Source: Brevibacillus panacihumi (GTDB taxonomy: Bacteria > Bacillota > Bacilli > Brevibacillales > Brevibacillaceae). Taken from it: a DNA stretch of 64,000 nucleotides. The notes beneath the pieces are model-generated. The model worked only from the letters and a program-made list of their open reading frames with translations, was not told the origin of the DNA and did not search any database. How positions within the stretch are numbered: position 1 is the first letter of the stretch; each line of letters starts with the position of its first letter. The stretch spans positions 60,412 through 124,411 of the forward strand of contig NZ_RHHT01000008.1 in NCBI RefSeq assembly GCF_003710985.1. The letters run 5' to 3'. Below, one piece after another: positions 34,911-43,123 of this stretch. The position numbers and the translations under genes are program-made.

Positions 34911-35939
34911 ATGAGAAAATCATTCCGTTCCATAGCTCTAGGTGTAACCGCTTTCTTGGCGTTGTCCGTGCTATCCGCATGCGGCAGCAGCAACAGCAGC
35001 ACTGCTTCCACTCTGGATTCAGGTCAGGCGCAGGTGCTGAAGGTAGCCTTCAACCAGCCGGAGAATCACCCGCAATTTAAAGCGATGAAAGAGTTTGGTG
35101 AAAAGCTCAAAGAGCGTACCGGAGGCAAATACACCGTAGAGGTCTATCCGAATGAACTGCTTGGCGCCCAACGCGAAACCATCGAACTGGTCCAATCCGG
35201 GACGATTGCGATGTCCATTGTGGCGGGGAGTCTGATGGAAAACTTCAATCCTGATTTCGTGGTGTTCAATCTTCCCTATGTCTTTGACTCCAAGGATCAC
35301 CAGATGTCCGTACTGAATAATCCGGAGGTTGTCGGTGACCTGTACAAGTCTACGGAGGACAAGGGAATGACCGTCTTGGGCGCATTCCACAGCGGAATCC
35401 GCAATGTGTACAACAAAACAAAGCCGATTGAGACGCCGCAGGACCTGGCTGGCCTGAAAATTCGCATTATCGAAAGCGATACCAATATCAAGATGATGGG
35501 TCTCATGGGTGGTACAGGAACTCCTATGGGTCAAGGGGAAGTGTACACCGCGATTCAATCCGGCGTCCTGGATGGCGGAGAAAACAACGAGTTGATCTAT
35601 ACCAACCTCAAGCATGTCGAAATTGCGCCGTACTATTCCTATACACAGCATCTGATGATCCCCGATTACTTGATCATCAACACAAAGCTGCTCAACGGCA
35701 TGTCTGAAGAGCATCGAAACATTTTCAAAGAAGAATTCGCCAAAGCCATCGATAAAGAAGTGGAACTGTGGGATGCCGATGTTGCAACTGCCAAACAAGC
35801 AGCGGAAGCGGCAGGGGCGAAGTTTAATCAGCCAGATATTAAGATCTTCCAAGAGGCAGTCAAACCATTGCTGGAAGAAAAACTGACCACAGACAACACC
35901 AAAGCTTTGTATGAAAAGGTGAGAAAAGCAGCCCAATAA
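34911..35939 (+). CDS. TRAP transporter solute-binding lipoprotein (DctP family)
   Basis: The 342-residue protein has a lipoprotein signal (FLALSVLSACGS). It then shows the DctP fold: LKVAFNQPENHPQFKAMKEFGEKL, a conserved helix region and RIIESDTNIKMMGLMGGTGTP with the arginine that normally grips the carboxylate of the ligand. TRAP systems use ion gradients and often carry uronates and other acidic sugars. The two membrane subunits follow. A uronate or unsaturated uronate is the probable ligand by operon context. AAGGGGTC precedes the ATG. Confidence 0.93.
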   Translation: MRKSFRSIALGVTAFLALSVLSACGSSNSSTASTLDSGQAQVLKVAFNQPENHPQFKAMKEFGEKLKERTGGKYTVEVYPNELLGAQRETIELVQSGTIAMSIVAGSLMENFNPDFVVFNLPYVFDSKDHQMSVLNNPEVVGDLYKSTEDKGMTVLGAFHSGIRNVYNKTKPIETPQDLAGLKIRIIESDTNIKMMGLMGGTGTPMGQGEVYTAIQSGVLDGGENNELIYTNLKHVEIAPYYSYTQHLMIPDYLIINTKLLNGMSEEHRNIFKEEFAKAIDKEVELWDADVATAKQAAEAAGAKFNQPDIKIFQEAVKPLLEEKLTTDNTKALYEKVRKAAQ

Positions 35940-35956
35940 GGGATGGAGTGATTGGG

Positions 35957-36457
35957 ATGGGAGCTTTGAAAAAGGGATTGGACAAAATATTGGCAGCGTT
36001 TTGCATCGGATTGTTTGGTTATCTCGTGTTGTTGGTAACTTGGCAAGTGGTGACCCGGTTCGTCTTCCATGACCCGAGCGTCATTTCCGAGGAATTGGCA
36101 AAATACTGCTTTGTCTGGCTGGTTCTCTTTGGTTCTGCCTATGTTTTCGGGGAAAACGGGCATATGGCCATTGAATTTGTGAAAGACAGGTTCCCTGCCG
36201 GCATGAATAAAGGGGCAGAGGTATTGATCCAGGTCGTGATCATCGTATTTGCAGCACTTGTTCTGTTGGTTGGCGGGTTCAAAGCGACGAGCCTGGCCTG
36301 GACACAGCTGTCTGCGGCTTTGCAAATACCGGTCGGGTATCTGTACGCTGCATTGCCGATCAGCGGGTGCTTCACGATCTTTTATTGCATCCACAATGTG
36401 TATCAGGTTCTGACACAGAATAAAGCCGGGCAGCACCAGGTGCAGGAAGGGAGTTAA
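35957..36457 (+). CDS. TRAP transporter small permease (DctQ family)
   Basis: This 166-residue protein has four membrane helices, for example CIGLFGYLVLLVTWQVVTRFVF and VLIQVVIIVFAALVLLVGGF. Between the first two is the DctQ motif SVISEELAKYCFVWLVLFGSA. The ATG at 35957 is eight bases after GGAG, so it is preferred to the GTG at 35948. It pairs with the large permease encoded seven bases downstream. Confidence 0.92.
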   Translation: MGALKKGLDKILAAFCIGLFGYLVLLVTWQVVTRFVFHDPSVISEELAKYCFVWLVLFGSAYVFGENGHMAIEFVKDRFPAGMNKGAEVLIQVVIIVFAALVLLVGGFKATSLAWTQLSAALQIPVGYLYAALPISGCFTIFYCIHNVYQVLTQNKAGQHQVQEGS

Positions 36458-36463
36458 ACATAT

Positions 36464-37765
36464 ATGGACGTTGCTGTTCAGGCTGCGATGATTTTGTTTT
36501 TCGGAGTAGCGATCCTGCTGGTAATCGGGGCGCCCATCAGTATCAGTGTCGGGATTGCCTCGGTTCTGGCGATGTTCTCCATACTGGAAGTGGACAATGC
36601 CTTGCTGACTTCCGCCCAACGCATGTTTACAGGGATGAACTCGTTCGCCCTCTTGGCTATTCCCTTCTTCATCCTGGCCGGGGTGATCATGAACAACGGA
36701 GGGATAGCCATCCGGCTGGTCAATTGCGCCAAAGTGCTAAGCGGCCGATTGCCAGGCTCACTCGCCCATACGAATATCGTCGCCAACATGCTGTTTGGCT
36801 CCATCAGCGGTTCGGCTGTCGCAGCAGCGGCAGCCGTCGGCGGGACCATGACCCCTTTGCAGGAAAAGGAAGGCTACAGAAGAGAGTTTAGTGCAGCGGT
36901 CAATATTGCCTCTGCCCCGACGGGAATGCTGATCCCCCCGAGCAATACCTTGATTGTGTATTCGCTGGTCAGTGGCGGAACCTCGATTGCTGCACTGTTT
37001 ATGGGCGGTTACATACCCGGAATTTTGTGGGGAATTGGCTGCATGATCGTCGTGTTTTTCCTTGCCAGACGTTTTGGATATAAAAGCGAGGGAGGGGTGA
37101 CGCTCAAGCAGGCATTGCGAGTCTTTTGGGATGCAATCCCAAGTCTGCTGCTGATTGTCATCGTCATCGGCGGGATCATTGGCGGGGTCTTTACCGCAAC
37201 GGAAGGTTCAGCCATTGCTGTCGTGTACTCCTTGCTGCTGTCGTTTCTGTACCGGACGATCAAGCTGAAGGATTTGCCTCGCATTTTGCTGGAATCAACC
37301 AAAACTACAGCGATCGTGATCTTTTTGATCGGTGTTTCTTCCATTATGTCGTGGGTGATGGCGTTCACGAACATTCCAAACATGATTGCGAGCGGTCTGC
37401 TCGGAATGACGGACAATATTTTCGTGATTCTTTTGATTATGAATATTGTGCTGCTGATTGTAGGGACGTTTATGGACCCGACCCCGGCCGTTCTGATCTT
37501 CACCCCGATCTTTTGGCCGATTGCACAAAGCTTCGGCATCGATCCGGTGCATTTTGGAATCATGGTGGTCTTCAACCTGTCCATTGGGACGATCACACCA
37601 CCAGTCGGTCCCGTCCTGTTCGTGGGAACGAAAGTGGCCAATCTGCGGATTGAGAACGTCATCCGTCCGCTTCTTCCTTTCTTCGCCGTGACGGTCGTGG
37701 TCCTGATGCTGATCACCTATATCCCGCAATTGTCGCTGTTCATACCGAAGCTGCTGGGGCTGTAG
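36464..37765 (+). CDS. TRAP transporter large permease (DctM family)
   Basis: The 433-residue protein has about twelve membrane helices and DctM motifs: FALLAIPFFILAGVIMNNGG, FGSISGSAVAAAAAVGGTM, IASAPTGMLIPPSNTLIVYS and a late MDPTPAVLIFTPIFWPIA. These re-entrant loops form the ion-coupled elevator domain. The length is standard. AAGGGAG precedes the ATG. Together with the two preceding genes it completes a full TRAP importer. Confidence 0.94.
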   Translation: MDVAVQAAMILFFGVAILLVIGAPISISVGIASVLAMFSILEVDNALLTSAQRMFTGMNSFALLAIPFFILAGVIMNNGGIAIRLVNCAKVLSGRLPGSLAHTNIVANMLFGSISGSAVAAAAAVGGTMTPLQEKEGYRREFSAAVNIASAPTGMLIPPSNTLIVYSLVSGGTSIAALFMGGYIPGILWGIGCMIVVFFLARRFGYKSEGGVTLKQALRVFWDAIPSLLLIVIVIGGIIGGVFTATEGSAIAVVYSLLLSFLYRTIKLKDLPRILLESTKTTAIVIFLIGVSSIMSWVMAFTNIPNMIASGLLGMTDNIFVILLIMNIVLLIVGTFMDPTPAVLIFTPIFWPIAQSFGIDPVHFGIMVVFNLSIGTITPPVGPVLFVGTKVANLRIENVIRPLLPFFAVTVVVLMLITYIPQLSLFIPKLLGL

Positions 37766-37796
37766 ATCCATGAAACCATTTCAAGGAAGTGTTTAG

Positions 37797-38810
37797 ATGA
37801 AAGCCATTGTCTTCGAAGCGACGCAAACCGTTTCCTTGCGAGAAAAAGAAATGCCGGAGGTGCCGCAAGGATGGGCCTTGATCAAGACCTCCCATGTAGG
37901 CATCTGCGGAACCGATTTGAATATCTATGCAGGCAGCCACCCGCGGGCAAAAGCGCCTTTGGTGATGGGGCATGAATTTTCGGGAACCATCGCCTCCGGT
38001 CATCCGACGCTGCCGGAGGGAACGCCGGTAACCGTCAATCCCTTGCTCAATTGCGGCACCTGCATTCCATGTACCACAGGACAAAGCCATGTATGTGAAT
38101 CCTTGCAGCTGGTCGGCATCGATTGTGACGGAGGGATGGCAGAGTATGTGGCGGCGCCTGTCGAACGAGTAGTGCCGCTGCCGCAGGGCTTGTCTTTTGC
38201 CATGGGGGCATTGGTCGAGCCTGTAGCAGTCGCCATGCACGCAGTAAGACAAGGCGGGTATGTACCGGGCGATCATGTCGTCGTCTTTGGAGCGGGGACC
38301 ATCGGACTGTGCGTCGCCTTGGCTCTGAGAAGCGCAGGGGCATCACAAGTGACGATCGTGGAGACCAACGAGCTTCGATTGCAAAAAGCCAAGGAGCTTG
38401 GTTTTTCTACGATCCATCCACAGCAGGAAAACGTCCGGGAAGTCGTCCTCTCGCAAACGAACGGCACCGGGGCCGACTTTGTGTTTGATTGCGCGGGTCA
38501 CCATTCCGTCGTGCCGCTGCTCACGGATATCGTGAAGGTGCGAGGTACCATCGTGATTGTGGCCGCTTATAAAAAGCCGACAGAGGTAGATTTGCTCAAA
38601 GGCATGTTCAAGGAGCTGACGATGCGCTTCGTCCGCGTCTATACCGACAAGGATTTTGAGTTGGCGGCACAGCTTTTGGTGCAGCAGCGCGATTTTGAAA
38701 AGATCATCACACATGTGCTGTCGCCGGACGAGGCGAAGAAAGGCTTTGATTTGTTGACCAGTCATACAGATGCCGTCAAAGTCATGTATCAATTTACATC
38801 AGACAAATAA
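37797..38810 (+). CDS. Zinc-dependent alcohol/polyol dehydrogenase (MDR family)
   Basis: The 337-residue protein shows the zinc MDR plan. The catalytic zinc site is GICGTDLNIYAG with VMGHEFSG and a later Glu. Four structural-zinc cysteines lie in NPLLNCGTCIPCTTGQSHVC. NAD binding is through VVVFGAGTIGLCVAL. The closest kinds are sorbitol, threonine and sugar-acid 5-dehydrogenases. In this operon it probably oxidises a hydroxyl of an aldonate such as galactonate or gulonate, feeding the KduD/KdgK branch. The exact substrate is open. Confidence 0.87.
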   Translation: MKAIVFEATQTVSLREKEMPEVPQGWALIKTSHVGICGTDLNIYAGSHPRAKAPLVMGHEFSGTIASGHPTLPEGTPVTVNPLLNCGTCIPCTTGQSHVCESLQLVGIDCDGGMAEYVAAPVERVVPLPQGLSFAMGALVEPVAVAMHAVRQGGYVPGDHVVVFGAGTIGLCVALALRSAGASQVTIVETNELRLQKAKELGFSTIHPQQENVREVVLSQTNGTGADFVFDCAGHHSVVPLLTDIVKVRGTIVIVAAYKKPTEVDLLKGMFKELTMRFVRVYTDKDFELAAQLLVQQRDFEKIITHVLSPDEAKKGFDLLTSHTDAVKVMYQFTSDK

Positions 38811-38829
38811 GGAAAACGGAGGTATGGAG

Positions 38830-39594
38830 ATGCAATACGTACTGGATATGTTCTCACTCAAAGGCAAAACCGCACTGGTGACAGGGGCTCGCACCGGAAT
38901 CGGGCAAGCCATATCCGTCGGTTTGGCTGCAGCAGGTGCGCATGTTCTGCTGCTGGGCCACCGCGATAATCTGCATGAGACCAAGGCGAAGATCGAAGAA
39001 GTCGGGGGCACGTATGAAACCGTACAGATTGATTTGAGCCAGGTAGATCAGATTCGCTCACAGATTAAGCCCCTTCTGGAAAAACATCAAATCGATATCT
39101 TGGTCAACAACGCTGGGATCGTCTATCGCGAGCCTGCTGTGGACTACAGCGAACAGGAATGGATGCGCGTGGTCAACATCAACCTGAACGCAGTGTTTAT
39201 CCTCTCCCAGGAAATCGGTCGCGGCATGGTAGAGCGCGGCGCAGGAAAAATCATCAACATCGCCTCTCTCTTGTCGTTCCAGGGCGGAATCTTCGTTCCA
39301 GCCTATACAGCGAGCAAGCATGGAGTGGCCGGATTGACCAAATCTCTGGCGAATGAATGGGCCGCCAAGGGCGTGCAGGTGAACGCCATCGCTCCTGGCT
39401 ATATCGATACCAACAATACAGAGGCGATCCGCAATGACAGCAAGCGCAATCAGGCCATTTTGGAGCGAATTCCCGCAGGGCGCTGGGGAGTGCCGGACGA
39501 TTTGGCGGGAGCGGCGTTGTTCCTGGCTTCCAAAGCATCCGATTACGTCAATGGCCATGTGCTGGTCGTAGATGGCGGATGGATGAGCAGATAA
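38830..39594 (+). CDS. kduD: 2-dehydro-3-deoxy-D-gluconate 5-dehydrogenase
   Basis: KduD reduces 2,5-diketo-3-deoxygluconate to 2-keto-3-deoxygluconate with NAD(P)H. The 254-residue SDR has TGARTGIGQAIS (cofactor), NNAGIVYREP, the catalytic Ser in NIASLLS and Tyr/Lys in PAYTASKHGVAG. MFSLKGKTALVTGA near the start is the usual KduD opening. The ATG at 38830 is seven bases after GGAGG; ATGs further upstream are badly spaced. It matches kduI at the head of the operon. Confidence 0.92.
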   Translation: MQYVLDMFSLKGKTALVTGARTGIGQAISVGLAAAGAHVLLLGHRDNLHETKAKIEEVGGTYETVQIDLSQVDQIRSQIKPLLEKHQIDILVNNAGIVYREPAVDYSEQEWMRVVNINLNAVFILSQEIGRGMVERGAGKIINIASLLSFQGGIFVPAYTASKHGVAGLTKSLANEWAAKGVQVNAIAPGYIDTNNTEAIRNDSKRNQAILERIPAGRWGVPDDLAGAALFLASKASDYVNGHVLVVDGGWMSR

Positions 39595-39625
39595 GTCGGA
39601 CACCAAGAAAGGAAGAGGAGCCTTG

Positions 39626-40573
39626 ATGGATATCATCACTATCGGGGATGGGATGATTACCTTCGATCCCCAGAGCAGGGGTCCGCTGCGGTTCGTCAAT
39701 CAGTTTGAACGCAAAATCGGTGGCGCGGAGCTGAATGTGATACTGGGCTGCGCGAGATTGGGATTAAAGGCAGGCTGGATCAGCCGTCTGGGCAAGGACG
39801 AGTTCGGGCGGCATATCGTGAATACCGTGCGCGGCGAGGGAATTGACATTTCCGAAGTCAAAATGATGGAGGGCTATGCCACTTCCGTCAATTTCAAAGA
39901 AGTGAAGGAGTCAGGAGCGGGTCGTACCTTTTACTATCGGCAAAAATCCCCGACAGAGACGCTTACGCCCGACCTGTTGCCCGAAGACTATATCGCAAAA
40001 ACCAAAATTCTGCACGTCACGGGCGTTTTTCCGGCGATTCAGGAGAACAACCGCGCCGTCATCCTGCGCGCTTTGCAATTGGCGAAGCAGCACGGGGTTA
40101 AGGTCTCGTTTGATCCCAACATCCGTTTGCGCCTGTGGTCCAAGGAGGAAGCGAGGGAGACGATTCTTTCCTATCTGCCATACGTGGATTACCTTCTGGC
40201 TGGGCGTGAGGAAATGGAGCTTCTGTTCGATGCGTCGCAGGAACAGGCATTGCTGCAAACACTCCAAGCTTATTCCTTCCAACAAGTCATAGTAAAAGAC
40301 GGTGAGCATGGATCCTATGCGTTGGTTGACGGGAAATGGCTGCATCACCCTGGATTCCCTGTTCGGAAAGTCGTGGATACGGTAGGCGCAGGAGATGGCT
40401 TTGATGCTGGGTTCCTCTATGGCATGATCCATCAATGGCCGATCGAAAAAACGCTCGAGTTTGCCAACGCGATTGGCGCGATGGTCGTGCAGGTACACGG
40501 GGACAATGAAGGGCTGCCATACTTGGAGGAAGTAGAGGGATTTCTGGGCACACGCGAAGTGATCGAGCGTTAG
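39626..40573 (+). CDS. kdgK: 2-keto-3-deoxygluconate kinase
   Basis: This PfkB-family sugar kinase phosphorylates 2-keto-3-deoxygluconate at O-6. The 315-residue protein begins MDIITIGDGMITFDP and carries the PfkB substrate motif KIGGAELNVILGCARLG. The ATP/anion-hole motif DTVGAGDGFDAGFLYG contains the catalytic aspartate. ATG at 39626 follows GGAAGAGGAG; the TTG just before it is ignored. It is followed 11 bases later by the aldolase that splits its product. Confidence 0.92.
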   Translation: MDIITIGDGMITFDPQSRGPLRFVNQFERKIGGAELNVILGCARLGLKAGWISRLGKDEFGRHIVNTVRGEGIDISEVKMMEGYATSVNFKEVKESGAGRTFYYRQKSPTETLTPDLLPEDYIAKTKILHVTGVFPAIQENNRAVILRALQLAKQHGVKVSFDPNIRLRLWSKEEARETILSYLPYVDYLLAGREEMELLFDASQEQALLQTLQAYSFQQVIVKDGEHGSYALVDGKWLHHPGFPVRKVVDTVGAGDGFDAGFLYGMIHQWPIEKTLEFANAIGAMVVQVHGDNEGLPYLEEVEGFLGTREVIER

Positions 40574-40584
40574 GAGGACTCTGT

Positions 40585-41208
40585 ATGACAATCGAGAGGC
40601 TGAAGGCGATTCCGCTGGTCCCTGTGTTGCGTAAAATCCCTTACGACAAAAGCCATGACATCGTGCAGGCACTGCTGGACGGCGGGATCGAAGCGGTCGA
40701 AATCACCATGGAGACGGAGCGGGCAGAGGCCATCATTCGGGAGTCGGTCGAATCCTACGGAGACCGGGCGTTGGTTGGAGCTGGCACCGTTCTGGACGTA
40801 GCGGATTGCCGTAGAGCGATCGAGGCAGGAGCGCAGTTTATTGTGGCGCCGGTGCTCGAGGAGGCAGTGGTACGGTATGCTGCGGATCAGGGCATCCCGG
40901 TGATCCCCGGGGTATTTACGCCCAGTGAAATGCTTCGTGCCGTCAACCTGGGGGCTGCCATGATCAAGCTGTTTCCGGCATCGGTGCTGGGACCATCCTT
41001 TATCAAAGACGTAAAGGGGCCCTTGTCGCATATTCCGATCATGTGCACCGGCGGCATCACGCTCGATACGGCGAAAGCCTATCTCGACGCAGGAGCCAAT
41101 GCCGTAGGTGCCGGAAGCGCTCTGCTTCGCAAAGATTTGATCGAAGCAGGGGATTGGACAGGGCTGACAGAAGAAGCGAAGTGCTGGCTGGCGGCCATCC
41201 GAGATTAA
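40585..41208 (+). CDS. eda: 2-keto-3-deoxy-6-phosphogluconate aldolase
   Basis: The enzyme splits KDPG into pyruvate and glyceraldehyde-3-phosphate. The 207-residue TIM-barrel has the opening IPLVPVLRKIPYD, EITMETERA with the catalytic Glu, VGAGTVLD, and the Schiff-base lysine in MIKLFPASV (Lys128). GGAGG lies just upstream of the ATG. It closes the uronate operon and is followed by a strong terminator. Confidence 0.94.
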   Translation: MTIERLKAIPLVPVLRKIPYDKSHDIVQALLDGGIEAVEITMETERAEAIIRESVESYGDRALVGAGTVLDVADCRRAIEAGAQFIVAPVLEEAVVRYAADQGIPVIPGVFTPSEMLRAVNLGAAMIKLFPASVLGPSFIKDVKGPLSHIPIMCTGGITLDTAKAYLDAGANAVGAGSALLRKDLIEAGDWTGLTEEAKCWLAAIRD

Positions 41209-41230
41209 CGGGGAGACGAATAGAGAAGAG

Positions 41231-41266
41231 AAGCAGGCCCTTCCTGTGCGATGGGCCTGCTTTTTT
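41231..41266 (+). terminator. Terminator of the uronate operon
   Basis: AAGCAGGCCC (41231-41240) pairs perfectly with GGGCCTGCTT (41253-41262), with six T residues after the stem. The convergent anti-sigma gene ends at 41278. Confidence 0.93.
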
Positions 41267-41277
41267 GTACGAAAAAC

Positions 41278-42783
41278 TCAAGGAGCGGGCGGGATTTCCA
41301 CTCGCCATTGGAAGTTATCGTAGGTCTTTTTTTGTGTCTGCATCACGAGTGTCAGTTGCGAAGGCAGATGGTCCAGTTCTTTGATCAACAACGTTTCTTT
41401 TACATGGGCACCCGAACTGGAGCCCTCGATGGGCGATCGCTGGTAGTCGATTGCGACAGGATAGGAGCGTCTCGTGTCATCCCGCAGGAACCATTTTGGC
41501 CAGCTGGCAGTTGTGCCTACGATATCCAACTCCATCCTCCAGACCCTTTCCCCCGTCCCTTCCACTGTCTCTTGCACAAGGGGGGAGAGGGTGTAGGTGT
41601 TCTCTCCGATTTGCTGACGAAACGGCTGCTGGGTCAGTTTTTTCGGGTTAAAGGAGAGTGAGATGTCAGCAGGTTCGTTTACCGTGATCTCATCCAGCAC
41701 CAAAAACAGCTTTCCCTTCTCTTCATACGGAACGAACGAGCCGTACCAGCCGTATTTTTCCGAATCGTTTTCCACTGTGTATTCTGCCAGTGACACCGTT
41801 TTTGTCTGGTTGACCGAACCGGGTACCATATCCGCATAAATCTGACCTTGCTCATCTTCCATATGATACGAGATTTTATGGGAGAACAGGTCGCGAAGAA
41901 ATGCTTCGTCGAGGTCTATTTGCAGCCGTTCACGTGCTTGCTTTTGGATTCGTTCCTTCGCCTCTGCCGTCCAATTTGTTTCGATTTCCAGGCGAGTAGC
42001 GCTTGGGGCATATGTCACCTGTTTTGCATGCAGGTTAAGCCCCTCCGGTGTAGTAAAAGATTGATCGATCGGAATGGTTTTGCTCGCAGCCATGTTTTTT
42101 TCAATATCGACGGGTATTTTCAAACTCCATTGAACGGGTTTGATCTCCCGGGCCCCATACTGTTTTACGTCCATGTGAACGACGATATGGTTGGGCGGGT
42201 TGCGAAGCGAAAAGGTCAGATCGGCATATTGCTCGCCGCGTTGGAAGCCAGCACCCTCGGCGATTTTTTCTCCTTTTTCATCGGTTACATAGAGTTGATT
42301 TGGCCCTGATGTCTCGAAATACAAGTCGGGCAAAATTTCCCCTTGATCATCGACCAACACATATGTCACAACCACTCGAGACGGGTCTGCCAGAATGTCC
42401 TTGATCTTGAGCGTAATTCCCTGGTCCGTGACAGAAGCATTTGCAGGTGTAGAAAACCATTGTTCAGCAGCCTTTTTCAGCCCCAGACCCTCTCCGAGAC
42501 GGATTAGGAATGAGGTTCCTATCAACAATGCGACCAAAAGAAAGGCTATGGTCACAGCAGTCCACTTTCGCCTGTTCTTCCCTTTCCGACGACGGCGCGA
42601 GCTTCTTGGCGGCAAGGGAGTCGAGGGCTCATGGGTTTTTGCGGATTCATCTTGGAGTTTGGCTACCCATTGCTGACAGGACGGGCATGCTTGCAAATGT
42701 GCTTCGACGATCAACAGCAGTTCCCTGGAAATCTCATTGTCAACATAAGGAACGATGTATTTCTCAATGTCCTGACACTTCAC
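41278..42783 (-). CDS. Anti-sigma factor-like membrane protein with zinc finger and DUF4179-type domain
   Basis: The 501-residue protein starts with a zf-HC2 type region: Cys3, then HLQACPSCQQW, giving the HxxxCxxC part of a zinc anti-sigma domain. One membrane helix follows at about residues 75-94 (AVTIAFLLVALLIGTSFLI). The rest (about 100-501) is external and resembles the DUF4179 domain of RsiX-like proteins. GTG at 42783 follows AAGGGG. No sigma-factor gene lies next to it, although such genes normally do. An 18-codon ORF with a strong ribosome site overlaps its start, which could couple its translation. Confidence 0.78.
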   Translation of the reverse strand: MKCQDIEKYIVPYVDNEISRELLLIVEAHLQACPSCQQWVAKLQDESAKTHEPSTPLPPRSSRRRRKGKNRRKWTAVTIAFLLVALLIGTSFLIRLGEGLGLKKAAEQWFSTPANASVTDQGITLKIKDILADPSRVVVTYVLVDDQGEILPDLYFETSGPNQLYVTDEKGEKIAEGAGFQRGEQYADLTFSLRNPPNHIVVHMDVKQYGAREIKPVQWSLKIPVDIEKNMAASKTIPIDQSFTTPEGLNLHAKQVTYAPSATRLEIETNWTAEAKERIQKQARERLQIDLDEAFLRDLFSHKISYHMEDEQGQIYADMVPGSVNQTKTVSLAEYTVENDSEKYGWYGSFVPYEEKGKLFLVLDEITVNEPADISLSFNPKKLTQQPFRQQIGENTYTLSPLVQETVEGTGERVWRMELDIVGTTASWPKWFLRDDTRRSYPVAIDYQRSPIEGSSSGAHVKETLLIKELDHLPSQLTLVMQTQKKTYDNFQWRVEIPPAP

Positions 42784-42820
42784 GGTGTGCCCCTTCTTTC
42801 CTGATATGATCCTCTTCCAT
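42764..42820 (-). CDS. Possible 18-codon leader ORF or sigma-factor remnant
   Basis: ATG at 42820 has AGGAGG at the ideal distance of eight bases and encodes MEEDHIRKEGAHREVSGH. It overlaps the anti-sigma GTG start by 20 bases. Its charged sequence resembles the last residues of a sigma factor, and the reading frame stays open upstream for about 60 codons, but without recognisable sigma motifs. It may be a translation-coupling leader or the tail of a decayed sigma gene. The strength of its ribosome site is the main evidence. Confidence 0.35.
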   Translation of the reverse strand: MEEDHIRKEGAHREVSGH

Positions 42821-43034
42821 TTTTTTCGCCTCCTGTGAAGACAGTTTCATGACTCCACACGTATCAGTACCGGACACTAAAAATGGGCTCAACAAGTAGT
42901 ACCTCTTTTTGAATGAAAATGTTACCAAAACGAAAGTGAATTCACAAAAATTTATTATTTTGGAAGTACGTGCCCGGGCAGTTTCTTTTGCGAGACCAAT
43001 TTGCATTCCTTATTCACAAATCGTTCTGTTTTCG

Positions 43035-43077
43035 TGTGATTCCAATCACAGTGGGGACGCCTCCTCTTTTCTATACT
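43035..43077 (+). promoter_or_regulatory. hmp promoter with Crp/Fnr-type activator site
   Basis: TGTGATTCCAATCACA (43035-43050) is a perfect TGTGA-N6-TCACA palindrome. The -10 element TATACT (43072-43077) puts the likely start near 43084. The site is then centred about 41.5 bases upstream, the classical class II activator position, replacing a poor -35. A Crp/Fnr-type regulator gene lies just beyond hmp. Confidence 0.82.
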
Positions 43078-43123
43078 GAATGCAAGGATTCAAGTTCAGG
43101 TACAAAAAGAGGAGGAAGGCCCC

